Part shown: positions 26,102 through 33,390 of the stretch, one piece after another
Layout of the letters: each line of letters starts with the position of its first letter
Numbering within the stretch: position 1 is the stretch's first letter
Origin: Enterococcus durans NBRC 100479 = LMG 10746
GTDB taxonomy: Bacteria > Bacillota > Bacilli > Lactobacillales > Enterococcaceae
Direction: 5' to 3'
DNA length: 33,514 nt
Assembly (NCBI RefSeq): GCF_001544215.1
Contig: NZ_BCQB01000033.1
Span: forward strand, 1-33,514
Notes under the pieces: model-generated
The model's database searches: none
Told to the model about the DNA's origin: nothing
What the model saw: only the letters and a program-made list of their open reading frames with translations
Program-made: the position numbers and the translations under genes

Positions 26102-26818
26102 ATGCGTTTAGATAAATTGATTGAAGATCAGCTACAAACAACACGGAAAGAAATGAAACGATTATTTGCTTCTAAGCAAGTTCGAATAGATGGACAAATC
26201 GAGTTTAGTCAAAACCGTAATGTCGATAGTTTGCTCCACGAGATCGAAGTTTCTGGTAAGCGGTTAACAACAAATGAAGCCTACTTTCTCTTGAATAAGC
26301 CGAATGGGGCGGTTACTGCTGTAAAAGATGAAGAAAAGATGACTGTAGTGGACTTGATTGCTTCAGCAGACCGGACCCAGGCTTTGTATCCTGTAGGACG
26401 CTTGGATCGTGATACGACGGGGCTGCTCTTACTGACATCGAATGGGCAGCTAGGCTATGAGATGCTACTTCCTGATAAGAAGGTACTAAAAACTTACCAA
26501 GTAGCAGTCAATGCAGAATTGACGCCTGAGGATAGTCGGGCTTTTAAAGAAGGAATCGTATTTGATAGCGGGTATCGCTGTCTGCCTGCAGAACTGACGA
26601 TCATAGAAGCAACTAATAAAAACAGTATAGCGACTGTCACGATTCAAGAAGGAAAGTTCCACCAAGTTAAGAAGATGTTTCTAGCTCGCGGGAAAAAAGT
26701 AGTAGAACTCAGAAGAATTAAGATGGGTCCGCTACAATTAGATGAAAAATTGCCAGTGGGCGCCTATCGGTCGTTGACGCTCACTGAATTAAAGCAACTA
26801 AAAATGTATTTTAAATAG
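26102..26818 (+). CDS. rsuA: RsuA-family 16S rRNA pseudouridine synthase
   Basis: Converts a uridine in rRNA, by family most likely 16S U516, to pseudouridine. The 238 residues hold an S4 RNA-binding domain at 1-55 (MRLDKLIEDQLQTTRKEMKRLF) and the catalytic domain with Asp102 in GRLDRDTTGLLLLTSNG, followed by KKVLKTYQV and GKFHQVKKMFLARGKKVVELRR. ATG 26102 follows AAAGGAAA. It runs into the YjjG-like gene 11 bases later, so the two are co-transcribed. RsuA and RluB/E/F share these motifs; target choice rests on size and on the RluB-lacking compact form. Confidence 0.88.
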   Translation: MRLDKLIEDQLQTTRKEMKRLFASKQVRIDGQIEFSQNRNVDSLLHEIEVSGKRLTTNEAYFLLNKPNGAVTAVKDEEKMTVVDLIASADRTQALYPVGRLDRDTTGLLLLTSNGQLGYEMLLPDKKVLKTYQVAVNAELTPEDSRAFKEGIVFDSGYRCLPAELTIIEATNKNSIATVTIQEGKFHQVKKMFLARGKKVVELRRIKMGPLQLDEKLPVGAYRSLTLTELKQLKMYFK

Positions 26819-26829
26819 GAGAAGATAAA

Positions 26830-27525
26830 ATGAACTATCAAACAATATTATTTGACGTAGATGACACATTGCTTGACTTTCAATTAACCGAAGCAAAGGC
26901 CTTGAACGAATTGTTTGCAGAACAAGGAATCGAATTGACTCCTGAAGTGAGAACAAGTTACAAAGCATTGAATCATCATTTGTGGCGTGAATTTGAAAAA
27001 GGAAATATGACAAGAGAAGAAGTTACAGGCAATCGTTTTGGACTATTATTCCAACAATTTGGGAAGACCGTTGATAGCGCAGCAATGGAAAAACGCTACC
27101 GTCACTATTTGAATCAAGGACATGATTTGATCGAGGGTAGTCATGAACTGCTTCAAGCACTAGAAAATCAAGCAGACCTCTATATCGTGACCAATGGTGT
27201 ATCGAAGACACAATACCAACGTTTGACTGATGCGAAGATGCTAGGATATTTCAAACAGATTTTTGTTTCTGAAGATGTCGGTGCACAAAAACCGATGAAG
27301 GCTTTCTTTGACCATGTATTCTCTCATATCCCAAATTTCGAAAAAGAAAAAACAGTGATTATCGGTGACTCGCTCACTTCTGATATTAAAGGTGGAAATG
27401 CTGCTGGGATCGATACGATTTGGTTCAACAAAAATAAATTGCCTGAGATTCCTGAAATCAAACCTACTTATCGAGTAGATTCACTAGCTGAACTTTATCC
27501 TCTTTTGGAAATAGACGTACATTAA
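26830..27525 (+). CDS. yjjG: HAD-family YjjG-like nucleotidase
   Basis: Phosphatase of the haloacid dehalogenase superfamily, 231 residues. Motif I is FDVDDTLLDF with nucleophile Asp9 and Asp11. Motif II is IVTNGVSKTQ. Motifs III and IV are the Lys in AQKPMKAFFDHV and IGDSLTSDIKGGNAAGIDTIWFN. The helical cap at 16-90 and the pattern HPLWREFEKG-like NHHLWREFEKGNMTREEV are typical of YjjG, which removes phosphate from non-canonical pyrimidine nucleotides and so limits mutagenic bases. ATG 26830 follows TAGGAGAAG. It is the second gene of the operon with the pseudouridine synthase. Confidence 0.88.
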   Translation: MNYQTILFDVDDTLLDFQLTEAKALNELFAEQGIELTPEVRTSYKALNHHLWREFEKGNMTREEVTGNRFGLLFQQFGKTVDSAAMEKRYRHYLNQGHDLIEGSHELLQALENQADLYIVTNGVSKTQYQRLTDAKMLGYFKQIFVSEDVGAQKPMKAFFDHVFSHIPNFEKEKTVIIGDSLTSDIKGGNAAGIDTIWFNKNKLPEIPEIKPTYRVDSLAELYPLLEIDVH

Positions 27526-27561
27526 TTTTCAGAAAAATATAGCATTTTCATGTTTTTTCGC

Positions 27562-27567
27562 TATAAT
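27562..27567 (+). promoter_or_regulatory. -10 box for udk
   Basis: TATAAT lies 42 bases before udk. No clear -35 box is seen, and ATAGC / GCTAT around it could form a weak hairpin. Confidence 0.4.
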
Positions 27568-27608
27568 AGATTAGAATGAAAAAACGGATATGAAAGAGGT
27601 TTTAGTCA

Positions 27609-28238
27609 ATGACAAAAAGCAAGCCAATTATCATTGGTGTGACGGGTGGATCAGGAAGCGGAAAAACAAGTGTTAGTCGCGCAATCTTCAATAATTTTCC
27701 AGACCATTCCATCATGATGCTTGAACAAGATTCTTATTATAAAGATCAAAGCAATTTAAGCTTTGAAGAACGATTGAATACGAATTACGATCATCCCTTT
27801 GCCTTTGATAATGATCTGCTGATTCAGCATGTAGAAGAACTACTGAACTATAAAGCCATTGAAAAACCAGTCTATGATTATGTTGCACACACAAGAAGCC
27901 AAGCAACGATCATTCAAGAACCGAAAGAAGTAATTATTTTAGAAGGCATCTTAATTCTAGAAGACGAACGCTTGCGCGAGTTGATGGACATTAAAGTCTA
28001 CGTTGATACAGACGATGATATTCGCATCATCCGCCGAATCAAACGAGATATGGAAGAACGTGGCAGAACATTGGATTCGGTCATCGAACAATATTTGACA
28101 GTGGTCAAACCGATGTATCATCAATTTATCGAACCGACCAAACGTTACGCAGATATCATCGTGCCTGAAGGCGGCGAAAATCACGTTGCTATCGATTTGA
28201 TTACGACTAAAGTTGCTAGTTTTTTAGATCATAAATAA
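27609..28238 (+). CDS. udk: Uridine kinase
   Basis: Phosphorylates uridine and cytidine in pyrimidine salvage; cytoplasmic. The 209 residues show the P-loop [12 protein letters not shown] (10-21), the DSYYKDQ nucleoside-site segment, [25 protein letters not shown] and the lid arginines in [15 protein letters not shown]. Length is normal for bacterial Udk. ATG 27609 follows AAAGAGG. It sits 83 bases behind the YjjG-like nucleotidase, which also acts on pyrimidine compounds, so the two may be functionally linked. Confidence 0.95.
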   Translation: MTKSKPIIIGVTGGSGSGKTSVSRAIFNNFPDHSIMMLEQDSYYKDQSNLSFEERLNTNYDHPFAFDNDLLIQHVEELLNYKAIEKPVYDYVAHTRSQATIIQEPKEVIILEGILILEDERLRELMDIKVYVDTDDDIRIIRRIKRDMEERGRTLDSVIEQYLTVVKPMYHQFIEPTKRYADIIVPEGGENHVAIDLITTKVASFLDHK

Positions 28239-28422
28239 GTTGTAGCGAGGATAAGAACAGTTGTATGTACTGGAGCAGTGAATCTGTCAGAAATAGGTCT
28301 GATGGGTTGCTGATTGGATTTAGGATAGAGTGATAGATGACTCTCTTAAATTCTTTACCAGTCAACTGTTTTTTTATTTAGAAAAAAGTAGGATTATACT
28401 TAAGATGGTGGAGAGACTATTT

Positions 28423-29022
28423 ATGGTAAAGAAAGCAAGTATACACAAGTACATACAAGTTATCCCGATTATCGGCTTCGTGTTTTTTCTAGTATTGGTT
28501 CTGTACGGATACCAACATGGTATTTTTCAGTCAACGGATTCTTTACAGAAATTTTTCCAACAATTTGGCCAATTCGCGGTAATCATGTTTATCTTATTCC
28601 AAGTTATCCAAGTCATTATCCCTATTCTGCCAGGCGGTATTTCTTCTTTAGCAGGAATGTTGATGTTTGGCAACGGATTTGGTCTGCTTTATAGCTGTAT
28701 CGGTTTAGTGATCGGGGAGGCAATTGGTTTTTTGCTTGTTCGCTATTATGGCGTAAGTTTTGTTCAACTTATCCTTTCACCAAAAAAATACCAGAAATTT
28801 GATCAATTATTGACACGAAGAACAAAAGATATCAAAAAAGTACTGATTGTCACGCTGTTATTACCTTTTGCGCCTGACGATCTTATCTGTCTTGTCGCAG
28901 GATTGACAAAATTGACTTTCAGAGAATACATGCAGATCGTTATTCTTTTGAAGCCATGGTCTGTTGGGATCTATAGTATGATCATGCTGTTTTTATTTCA
29001 TAAAGCGCAAGGCAGCTTATAA
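28423..29022 (+). CDS. VTT (TVP38/TMEM64/DedA-related) membrane protein
   Basis: A 199-residue membrane protein of the VTT domain family, related to DedA and TVP38; members are linked to lipid scrambling or membrane homeostasis. Seen here are an N-terminal helix (VIPIIGFVFFLVLVLYGY), the family core with a re-entrant segment (FQVIQVIIPILPGGISSLAGMLMFG), G-x-GxxxG-like GLVIGEAIGFLLVRYYG, and the second conserved loop LLPFAPDDLICLVAGLTKLTFREY. I favour ATG 28423, about 10 bases after GTGGAGAG; in-frame ATGs at 28405 and 28330 would add charged residues and lack sites. The GNAT gene begins 15 bases later and is likely co-transcribed. Confidence 0.85.
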   Translation: MVKKASIHKYIQVIPIIGFVFFLVLVLYGYQHGIFQSTDSLQKFFQQFGQFAVIMFILFQVIQVIIPILPGGISSLAGMLMFGNGFGLLYSCIGLVIGEAIGFLLVRYYGVSFVQLILSPKKYQKFDQLLTRRTKDIKKVLIVTLLLPFAPDDLICLVAGLTKLTFREYMQIVILLKPWSVGIYSMIMLFLFHKAQGSL

Positions 29023-29037
29023 GAAGGGAAGAAAACG

Positions 29038-29529
29038 ATGTTAGAAAAAGTCAAAGTTACGCAAAATGAACTAGAAGAACTAGTCGCAGTTATCCAAGAA
29101 GTCTGGCCGGAAGCATTCATTCCAATCATTGGACAAGAACAGGTGGACTACATGTTAGCGACCTATCAATCAAAAGCACAGATCGAAAAGGAATTAGCCA
29201 CCGCTGTCAATTATTACTTGTTGAAAGATGAAGGCGAAACAGTTGGCTATACAGCATATGAAGTGATCGATGGGAAAATCTACTTGAGCAAATTGTACCT
29301 GCTAAGCAAAGTACGAGGAAAAGGACTGACATCTGCAATTTTTCGTTGGTATGAAGAATTAGCAACCGAACAAGGACTGAATGAAATCTTTTTACGCGTA
29401 AATCAAGAAAATACCCAAGCTATTGCAGTTTATCAACACCAAGGATTTGAAATCGAAGAAGAATTGATTTCCGATATTGGCCGAGGATTTCAAATGGTGG
29501 ATTACAAAATGAAAAAAACACTCGCATAA
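29038..29529 (+). CDS. GNAT-family N-acetyltransferase
   Basis: A 163-residue acetyl-CoA-dependent acetyltransferase. The core is LYLLSKVRGKGLTSAIFRWYEELATEQG, whose R-G-K-G loop binds acetyl-CoA, followed by IFLRVNQENTQAIAVYQHQGFEI, the usual last strand and helix. The target could be a small molecule or a protein N-terminus. ATG 29038 follows AGAAGGGAAG. It lies 15 bases after the VTT gene. Its stop is followed within a few bases by the start of a structured RNA region. Confidence 0.88.
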   Translation: MLEKVKVTQNELEELVAVIQEVWPEAFIPIIGQEQVDYMLATYQSKAQIEKELATAVNYYLLKDEGETVGYTAYEVIDGKIYLSKLYLLSKVRGKGLTSAIFRWYEELATEQGLNEIFLRVNQENTQAIAVYQHQGFEIEEELISDIGRGFQMVDYKMKKTLA

Positions 29530-29534
29530 ATGGT

Positions 29535-29810
29535 GGGGGTGTGTTAAAGTAGCTTCATGCGACGGGTCGAGAAGGCCTCTGGTTTACAGATGCGCCTGAT
29601 TGATTTTGGAGGCACACGATAAGTTAATTATCACTTGCCGGAATGCAAGGGTGTCGGACAAGACTTTTGTGGAGAAGGGCTTGTCTGCTTAAAAACAGCT
29701 GTTTTTAAGCACCAGTAAGTAAAAGCCGATTAACTCAACAAAGATAAGTGCGAATTTTGAGACGTTACTGTTTCATTCATACTTATCTGAGTGATCGGCT
29801 TTTATTTTTA
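29535..29810 (+). ncRNA. Candidate structured non-coding RNA, family not recognised
   Basis: After the GNAT stop lie about 275 GC-richer bases with ordered pairings and no frame: GTGTG/CACAC closing GCCTC/GAGGC, then GATAA/TTATC, CTTGC/GCAAG, GGACAAG/CTTGTCT, a perfect 24-base palindrome (29687-29710), and a final terminator hairpin. A weak promoter (TTACAA-17-CATAAA) lies in the end of the GNAT gene. No gene follows for 680 bases, so a free-standing RNA is likelier than a leader. I could not match it to RNase P, tmRNA, 6S, SRP or common riboswitches. Confidence 0.5.
29721..29810 (+). terminator. Two-stage terminator of the candidate RNA
   Basis: AAAAGCCGAT (29721-29730) pairs with ATCGGCTTTT (29794-29803) and encloses AGATAAGT (29742-29749) / ACTTATCT (29781-29788). 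TTTTATTTTTA follows, so the plus strand is the terminated one. Confidence 0.7.
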
Positions 29811-29829
29811 TGTATCAAAAAGAATATAC
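29805..29829 (+). repeat. First copy of a 25-base direct repeat
   Basis: The sequence from TTTTTATGTATC to AAAAGAATATAC recurs with one mismatch at 30939-30963. In both places it precedes a copy of the 48-base repeat. Confidence 0.75.
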
Positions 29830-29834
29830 GAACG

Positions 29835-29959
29835 TGAGGTTGGGACAGAAGTGTTTAACTCCGAGAAATAAGCCGAAGGAGTTGCTTCTGTTCCCACCGT
29901 TTATTCGTTTTTAAAGAATGAGACAAAAGTGTTTCCTAATTTTGTCCACGCTCAACCTC
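29835..29959. repeat. Dispersed palindromic element (copy B), possibly inserted
   Basis: It starts GAGGTTGGGACAGAAGTG and ends TTTTGTCCACGCTCAACCTC, so the ends are inverted. Compared with copy A the inner GAAATTCAC hairpin is missing. It sits between the 25-base and 48-base repeats; the second pair of those repeats, near 30.95 kb, lacks it. Confidence 0.8.
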
Positions 29960-30007
29960 TCAGTTCTAAGCTTAGTATCAGGACATTCTGTGGCTGAGAG
30001 CATGGTG
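29960..30007 (+). repeat. First copy of a 48-base direct repeat
   Basis: The sequence begins TCAGTTCTAAGCTTAG and ends GGCTGAGAGCATGGTG. It recurs at 30981-31028 with one mismatch. It contains the palindrome CTAAGCTTAG. Function unknown. Confidence 0.85.
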
Positions 30008-30063
30008 ATGCCGTTTATTCAGAATTAAAGTCTGTGGTAAAACTGATTTTTAGATTTGTCCTA
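30008..30063. repeat. 3' fragment of the dispersed palindromic element
   Basis: CCGTTTATTC, AGTCTGTGG, AAAACTGATTTTTAG and TTTGTCC appear in the order found in the last 60 bases of copy A, with several changes. It directly follows the first 48-base repeat. Confidence 0.65.
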
Positions 30064-30491
30064 CATTCTTCTATTTAAAATGAAACATAATGAATATTTT
30101 TTAATTTATAATTGTGGTTATTTAACTTTTTATTTTTTAACAACGATTATGATCTTTTTTTTGACAGTTATGTTGCTTTTTTTTGGATATTGATTAGTTT
30201 TCAAAGTTTTTTATTGCAAAATAGAAAGCTTTTTTTTATTCTCTATTTTTTAAAATAAATAGAGGGAGTTTATTATTTATGAGATAATATAAGATAATCT
30301 AATATCAAATAACAGTAAGTTTTATCAGCTTCATTGCCTTAGTGTAAAAGCTTTAATGTTGATCAGCAGAAGGAGGATAGAGATTGTTTTAGAAACTTGA
30401 AAAATTGAATGATTAAAGTTAAAGCTTGTTCCTTAGATTCCATGAATTTTTCTATCATGTTTGTGAAACTTGAGTAAAGGAGAGGTTTATT
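30064..30491. other. Very AT-rich leader region of the small-peptide genes
   Basis: About 430 bases without a credible frame. A perfect 8-pair hairpin CTCTATTT/AAATAGAG lies near 30241-30264. A strong ribosome-type sequence AGAAGGAGGA near 30369 is followed by a frame that stops after two codons, so it may be the remains of a lost gene. A lone TTGACA near 30161 has no good -10 partner. Confidence 0.4.
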
Positions 30492-30614
30492 GTGGACTGG
30501 ATCTATTTAATTCTCGGTTTAGCAGTAATTGGCTGTTTTGTTTGGAGTTGGTCCAAAATGCCTAAAATTTTGGAGTACTGGCAGGAACAAGGAAAAGATG
30601 AAAAAAATGACTAG
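30492..30614 (+). CDS. Small membrane peptide, function unknown
   Basis: A 40-residue peptide starting at GTG 30492, 9 bases after AAAGGAG. It has one membrane helix (residues 3-20, DWIYLILGLAVIGCFVWSW) and a charged tail ending EQGKDEKND. I do not recognise it. The plan, one helix plus a charged tail, resembles small membrane toxins, bacteriocin immunity peptides and holin-like peptides. Its end overlaps the start of the next small gene by 17 bases, which suggests coupled translation. It lies in an AT-rich islet flanked by 48-base direct repeats and followed by two terminators. Confidence 0.6.
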   Translation: MDWIYLILGLAVIGCFVWSWSKMPKILEYWQEQGKDEKND

Positions 30615-30759
30615 GCTTGTAGCAGTAACTGCAAAATATGGCTCGGTTAATAACAATACCTCGTACAAAATGAAGACACAACAAAAGCTTAACTTAAGCC
30701 CTCAAACTCAAGGCTATGTAACTGTGTCAGCGCAAGCTTGGTGTTATGCAAGAGATTAA
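30598..30759 (+). CDS. Small basic peptide overlapping the preceding gene, function unknown
   Basis: A 53-residue peptide from ATG 30598, five bases after AAGGA, inside the 3' end of the 40-residue peptide gene. It begins MKKMTRLVAVTAKYGSV, is basic, rich in Thr, Gln and Asn, and ends QAWCYARD. There is no membrane helix or clear signal peptide. An NNNT then VSAQAW pattern distantly recalls lactococcin-972-type bacteriocins, but too little matches to assign it. A longer in-frame start at 30529 lacks a ribosome site. The overlap and shared terminators suggest that the two peptides act as a pair. Confidence 0.5.
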   Translation: MKKMTRLVAVTAKYGSVNNNTSYKMKTQQKLNLSPQTQGYVTVSAQAWCYARD

Positions 30760-30774
30760 CTCATAGGCTGAAGT

Positions 30775-30808
30775 AAAAAAGGAAGTTTCAACTAGAATTT
30801 CTTTTTTT
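30775..30808 (+). terminator. Terminator after the small peptide genes
   Basis: AAAAAAGGAA-TT and AA-TTCTTTTTTT pair around a short loop, ending in seven T, 16 bases after the second peptide stop. Confidence 0.7.
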
Positions 30809-30845
30809 GCTCTTCGTCAAATCGTGTTGTTTTGAATTAAATCGT

Positions 30846-30892
30846 AAAAGGGAGACGTTCCGGCGTTTCCTTTTTTATAAAAAAAGGATTGG
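30846..30892. terminator. Second terminator of the peptide islet, probably bidirectional
   Basis: AAAAGGGAGACG pairs with CGTTTCCTTTTTT, and AAAAAAGGA follows, so hairpins with T tails form on both strands. Confidence 0.6.
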
Positions 30893-30938
30893 CGTTCCTA
30901 CTTCTAAGAGTAACAACACCAAATATTATAGAACCCAA

Positions 30939-30963
30939 TTTTTATGTATCCAAAAGAATATAC
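30939..30963 (+). repeat. Second copy of the 25-base direct repeat
   Basis: Matches 29805-29829 with one mismatch. It is separated from the second 48-base repeat by only 17 bases. Confidence 0.75.
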
Positions 30964-30980
30964 TGGCACATTATGTATAG

Positions 30981-31028
30981 TCAGTTCTAAGCTTAGTATC
31001 AGGACATTCTATGGCTGAGAGCATGGTG
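30981..31028 (+). repeat. Second copy of the 48-base direct repeat
   Basis: Matches 29960-30007 at 47 of 48 positions, 1021 bases downstream. The two copies bracket the small-peptide islet. Confidence 0.85.
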
Positions 31029-31454
31029 TCCAAAGCTTTTGCGATTTATTATGAAATAATCCAATCAATAATTTTTATAGAGACTATATTCTGCCGTTTA
31101 AGCGGTAGATTGTTTGTTTTCAGGGTCATAGACCGACCATAAAAATGCCCGTCGTCTTCTCTGCCATCATTTATTTACGTATCTATGCTGTTTTTTCATT
31201 TTACCATGAAGCATCGTTCAATAAAGTCAGTCTTTAAAACTCCTTTTTTCCTAAAAAAGAAATTTTTGAAAGGTATTTTTTCTATTTATACATAGGACGA
31301 TTTTCTAATGTGGTTGAATGGAGAGGCTTAAAGGCATGGGAGACGAGTGTTCGAAGGAACCAGATTCGTTCAACTTTTTTCAGTATAAAAAAGTTTGATT
31401 TCAAAACCTCAGGTGCGGTTTTGCTAGTAATGGTGTTTGATTATTTTATAAAAT
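31029..31454. other. Non-coding stretch before the membrane protein gene
   Basis: No credible gene on either strand. It holds a short hairpin CTGCCG/CGGTAG (near 31092) and CAAAACC/GGTTTTG (31402-31423), which could be a weak terminator. The minus strand carries AAAAAAGGAGTTTT near 31240 followed only by frames of 13-15 codons. It may be remnant sequence. Confidence 0.35.
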
Positions 31455-31483
31455 TGGTTTCTGCTACAATTAATGCTAGAATG
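31455..31483 (+). promoter_or_regulatory. Promoter of the polytopic membrane protein gene
   Basis: TTGGTT (31455-31460) and TAGAAT (31478-31483) are 17 bases apart, 45 bases before the start codon. Confidence 0.55.
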
Positions 31484-31527
31484 ATTTTAAATTATAAAAT
31501 TGAATAAGTAGCTAAGGAGCTTTTTTT

Positions 31528-32901
31528 ATGTACGAAAAAATCAAACAATTCGGTCGTAATTTTACGCAAACTACGCCGTTTATTTTAAGTAATACGGTCA
31601 TTTTGATTCCGTATCTTTTATTTTTAAGCTTAAGCGATGGTAATGGCTGGCTGTCCATTTTACCATTTATGCTTTTTTATACGTTTCGCATGACGGGACT
31701 ATTTTTAATCAGTAGTCTGCGGTTTGGATTAGATAGCTATACTTTATTGATGATCTCTTTACTGATGGGCGGAGCAGGCTCGCTATTAGGCATTCTAGGA
31801 GTTATCTATTTTCCTTTGTTTTATTTATCAAGTATTTTATTGGGTTTGAGTGCTTCATGGCTAGTTCCGGCAAATGTTACTGTGAATGCGCATGAAAAAC
31901 ATCAGGGATTTACGAATATGACAGCCAACAAATTCCCGTTTGCTATTCTGTTATTGATTTTGCTGTTTCGCTCGATTGCTCTTCCTGGTACTACGCAGAT
32001 CGTTGTGACACTAGCTATATATACCTTGTTTTATATCATGGCTTACCATACGGTTAGACATTATCCGCGGTATGAATTAGATTTCAAGGACATCAAATCC
32101 AATTTAGTAGCAACCAAAGAATTTGTCCTCTTTATCGGTTTCTTCATTCTTTTGTTTTTGCTGCGTAACGCGCGATTACTAGTTGATCCTGAACTGTTCG
32201 ATATTGCGGTTTATGGTTTTTTATTGTTATTTGTTTTGGCAGCCTTTTATTTAGGCAGGGCGAAGAAAAACTTGAAGCTGCCAACATGGATGAATCTCTA
32301 TACCTTTTTAAATGGCATGCTAGGCAATTTCTTGTTTTTATTCAGTACGATCTACGTGGGGAGAGTCTACGGTTTTGATCACTTGGCAATTGACATGTAC
32401 TTGCCATATATTGCAGGAATGATTTTAGCAAAACTTATTGGCAATAGGTTGTTACGAGGTTTCTCAGCTACACCGCTTGTTGTCCAACTTGCTGGTCTCG
32501 TTCTTTCATTGCTCGTTCTTTTAGTGCCGTACGGCTTTGTTCCAGGGCTGTTTTTACTCAGTTTTTGGCATGCGGTTGCTAGTAGTTGGCTGAACCATGA
32601 ATATTATGAGATTGAAACAGAAATTCCAATGGACCGCAGAATCATCACAAAATTTACTACTCAAAACAAGGGAAGTGTGACGCATCAATTTTTGTTGATG
32701 GTTTGGATGTTGGTCATTGCTCGCTTGATGGGTGAGCCAGTAGCTTTGCTGTTGCGATTAACAGGAAAATTAAGTGTGCCAAGTTCAAGTGTTCAATTGA
32801 TGACTTATGCCAAATGGGGAAACGTGGGCCTATTGTTGTTAGGCGTTATTACAGTCTATTTACTATGGAAGCGAGATGAAAAACATGCGCCTATTCATTG
32901 A
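31528..32901 (+). CDS. Polytopic membrane protein, MFS-like, function unknown
   Basis: A 457-residue protein with about 12 hydrophobic segments spread along its length, short loops and a basic end (LWKRDEKHAPIH). Size and spacing fit a major facilitator-like carrier, but I see no clear MFS signature (no GxxxDRxGRR-like loop between helices 2 and 3; the loop is SSLRFGLDSY). Cytoplasmic stretches include RHYPRYELDFKDIKSNL and NHEYYEIETEIPMDRRII. ATG 31528 follows AAGGAGC. The next gene overlaps its end by 26 bases, so the two are co-transcribed. The substrate is unknown. Confidence 0.8.
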   Translation: MYEKIKQFGRNFTQTTPFILSNTVILIPYLLFLSLSDGNGWLSILPFMLFYTFRMTGLFLISSLRFGLDSYTLLMISLLMGGAGSLLGILGVIYFPLFYLSSILLGLSASWLVPANVTVNAHEKHQGFTNMTANKFPFAILLLILLFRSIALPGTTQIVVTLAIYTLFYIMAYHTVRHYPRYELDFKDIKSNLVATKEFVLFIGFFILLFLLRNARLLVDPELFDIAVYGFLLLFVLAAFYLGRAKKNLKLPTWMNLYTFLNGMLGNFLFLFSTIYVGRVYGFDHLAIDMYLPYIAGMILAKLIGNRLLRGFSATPLVVQLAGLVLSLLVLLVPYGFVPGLFLLSFWHAVASSWLNHEYYEIETEIPMDRRIITKFTTQNKGSVTHQFLLMVWMLVIARLMGEPVALLLRLTGKLSVPSSSVQLMTYAKWGNVGLLLLGVITVYLLWKRDEKHAPIH

Positions 32902-33328
32902 TGGAGATGGATCACCAGTCAAAGAGGATGTCATTGATTTAGCCAGCAAAAAAAAGCTTGAAGTAGTGATTGTGACAAGTGTCGATCACTATACTACAAA
33001 AGAATATCCCTCAAATGTGCAACTCGTGTATGTTGATCGTGGTACAGATAGTGCAGATTTTAAAATCGTGGGTTTGATTCATCGAGGAGATTTTTTAGTC
33101 ACCCAAGATTATGGTCTGGCATCACTCGTTTTGCCAAAAGGTGTACGGGTCTTTCATCAATCTGGAAAAGAATTTGATGAAAGTAACATTGGTTCACTTT
33201 TAGAGCAACGGTATCATAGTGGGAAAATGAGAAAAGCTGGTCTGAGAACTAGAGGGCCCAAACCCTTTACAAAAGAAGACCATGCAGCTTTTCGGCTTGC
33301 TTTTGAGCAAGCATTGGCGGAAAAATAG
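32876..33328 (+). CDS. YaiI/YqxD-family protein (DUF188, UPF0178)
   Basis: A 150-residue protein with a PIN-like fold signature: MRLFIDGDGSPVKEDVIDLA at the start, TSVDHYTTKEYPSNVQLVYVDRGTDSADFKI, and the conserved VTQDYGLASLVLPKG and TRGPKPFTKED blocks. The acidic residues suggest a metal-dependent nuclease-like site, but no activity is established for the family. The first motif reads DGDGSP where many relatives have DADACP. The start is ATG 32876 (GGAAG upstream) or ATG 32885. It overlaps the membrane protein gene by 26 bases and is followed by a copy of the dispersed palindrome. Confidence 0.88.
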   Translation: MKNMRLFIDGDGSPVKEDVIDLASKKKLEVVIVTSVDHYTTKEYPSNVQLVYVDRGTDSADFKIVGLIHRGDFLVTQDYGLASLVLPKGVRVFHQSGKEFDESNIGSLLEQRYHSGKMRKAGLRTRGPKPFTKEDHAAFRLAFEQALAEK

Positions 33329-33390
33329 TTGGAATTAAACATGAGGTCGAGACAAAAGTCGTTTCGATTTGAGAAATTGAAGAAAAAAAC

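Noticed and set aside
29535-29810. RNase P RNA, tmRNA, 6S or SRP RNA
   Set aside because: The diagnostic conserved blocks of these RNAs were looked for and not found, and there is no tRNA-like end or tag frame.
31090-31260. Insertion-sequence remnant
   Set aside because: Some phrases look like degraded coding sequence, but no transposase frame or terminal inverted repeats could be found.
31310-31507. A 65-codon frame before the membrane protein gene
   Set aside because: No ribosome site, and it overlaps the promoter and an inverted repeat; it is probably the untranslated leader.
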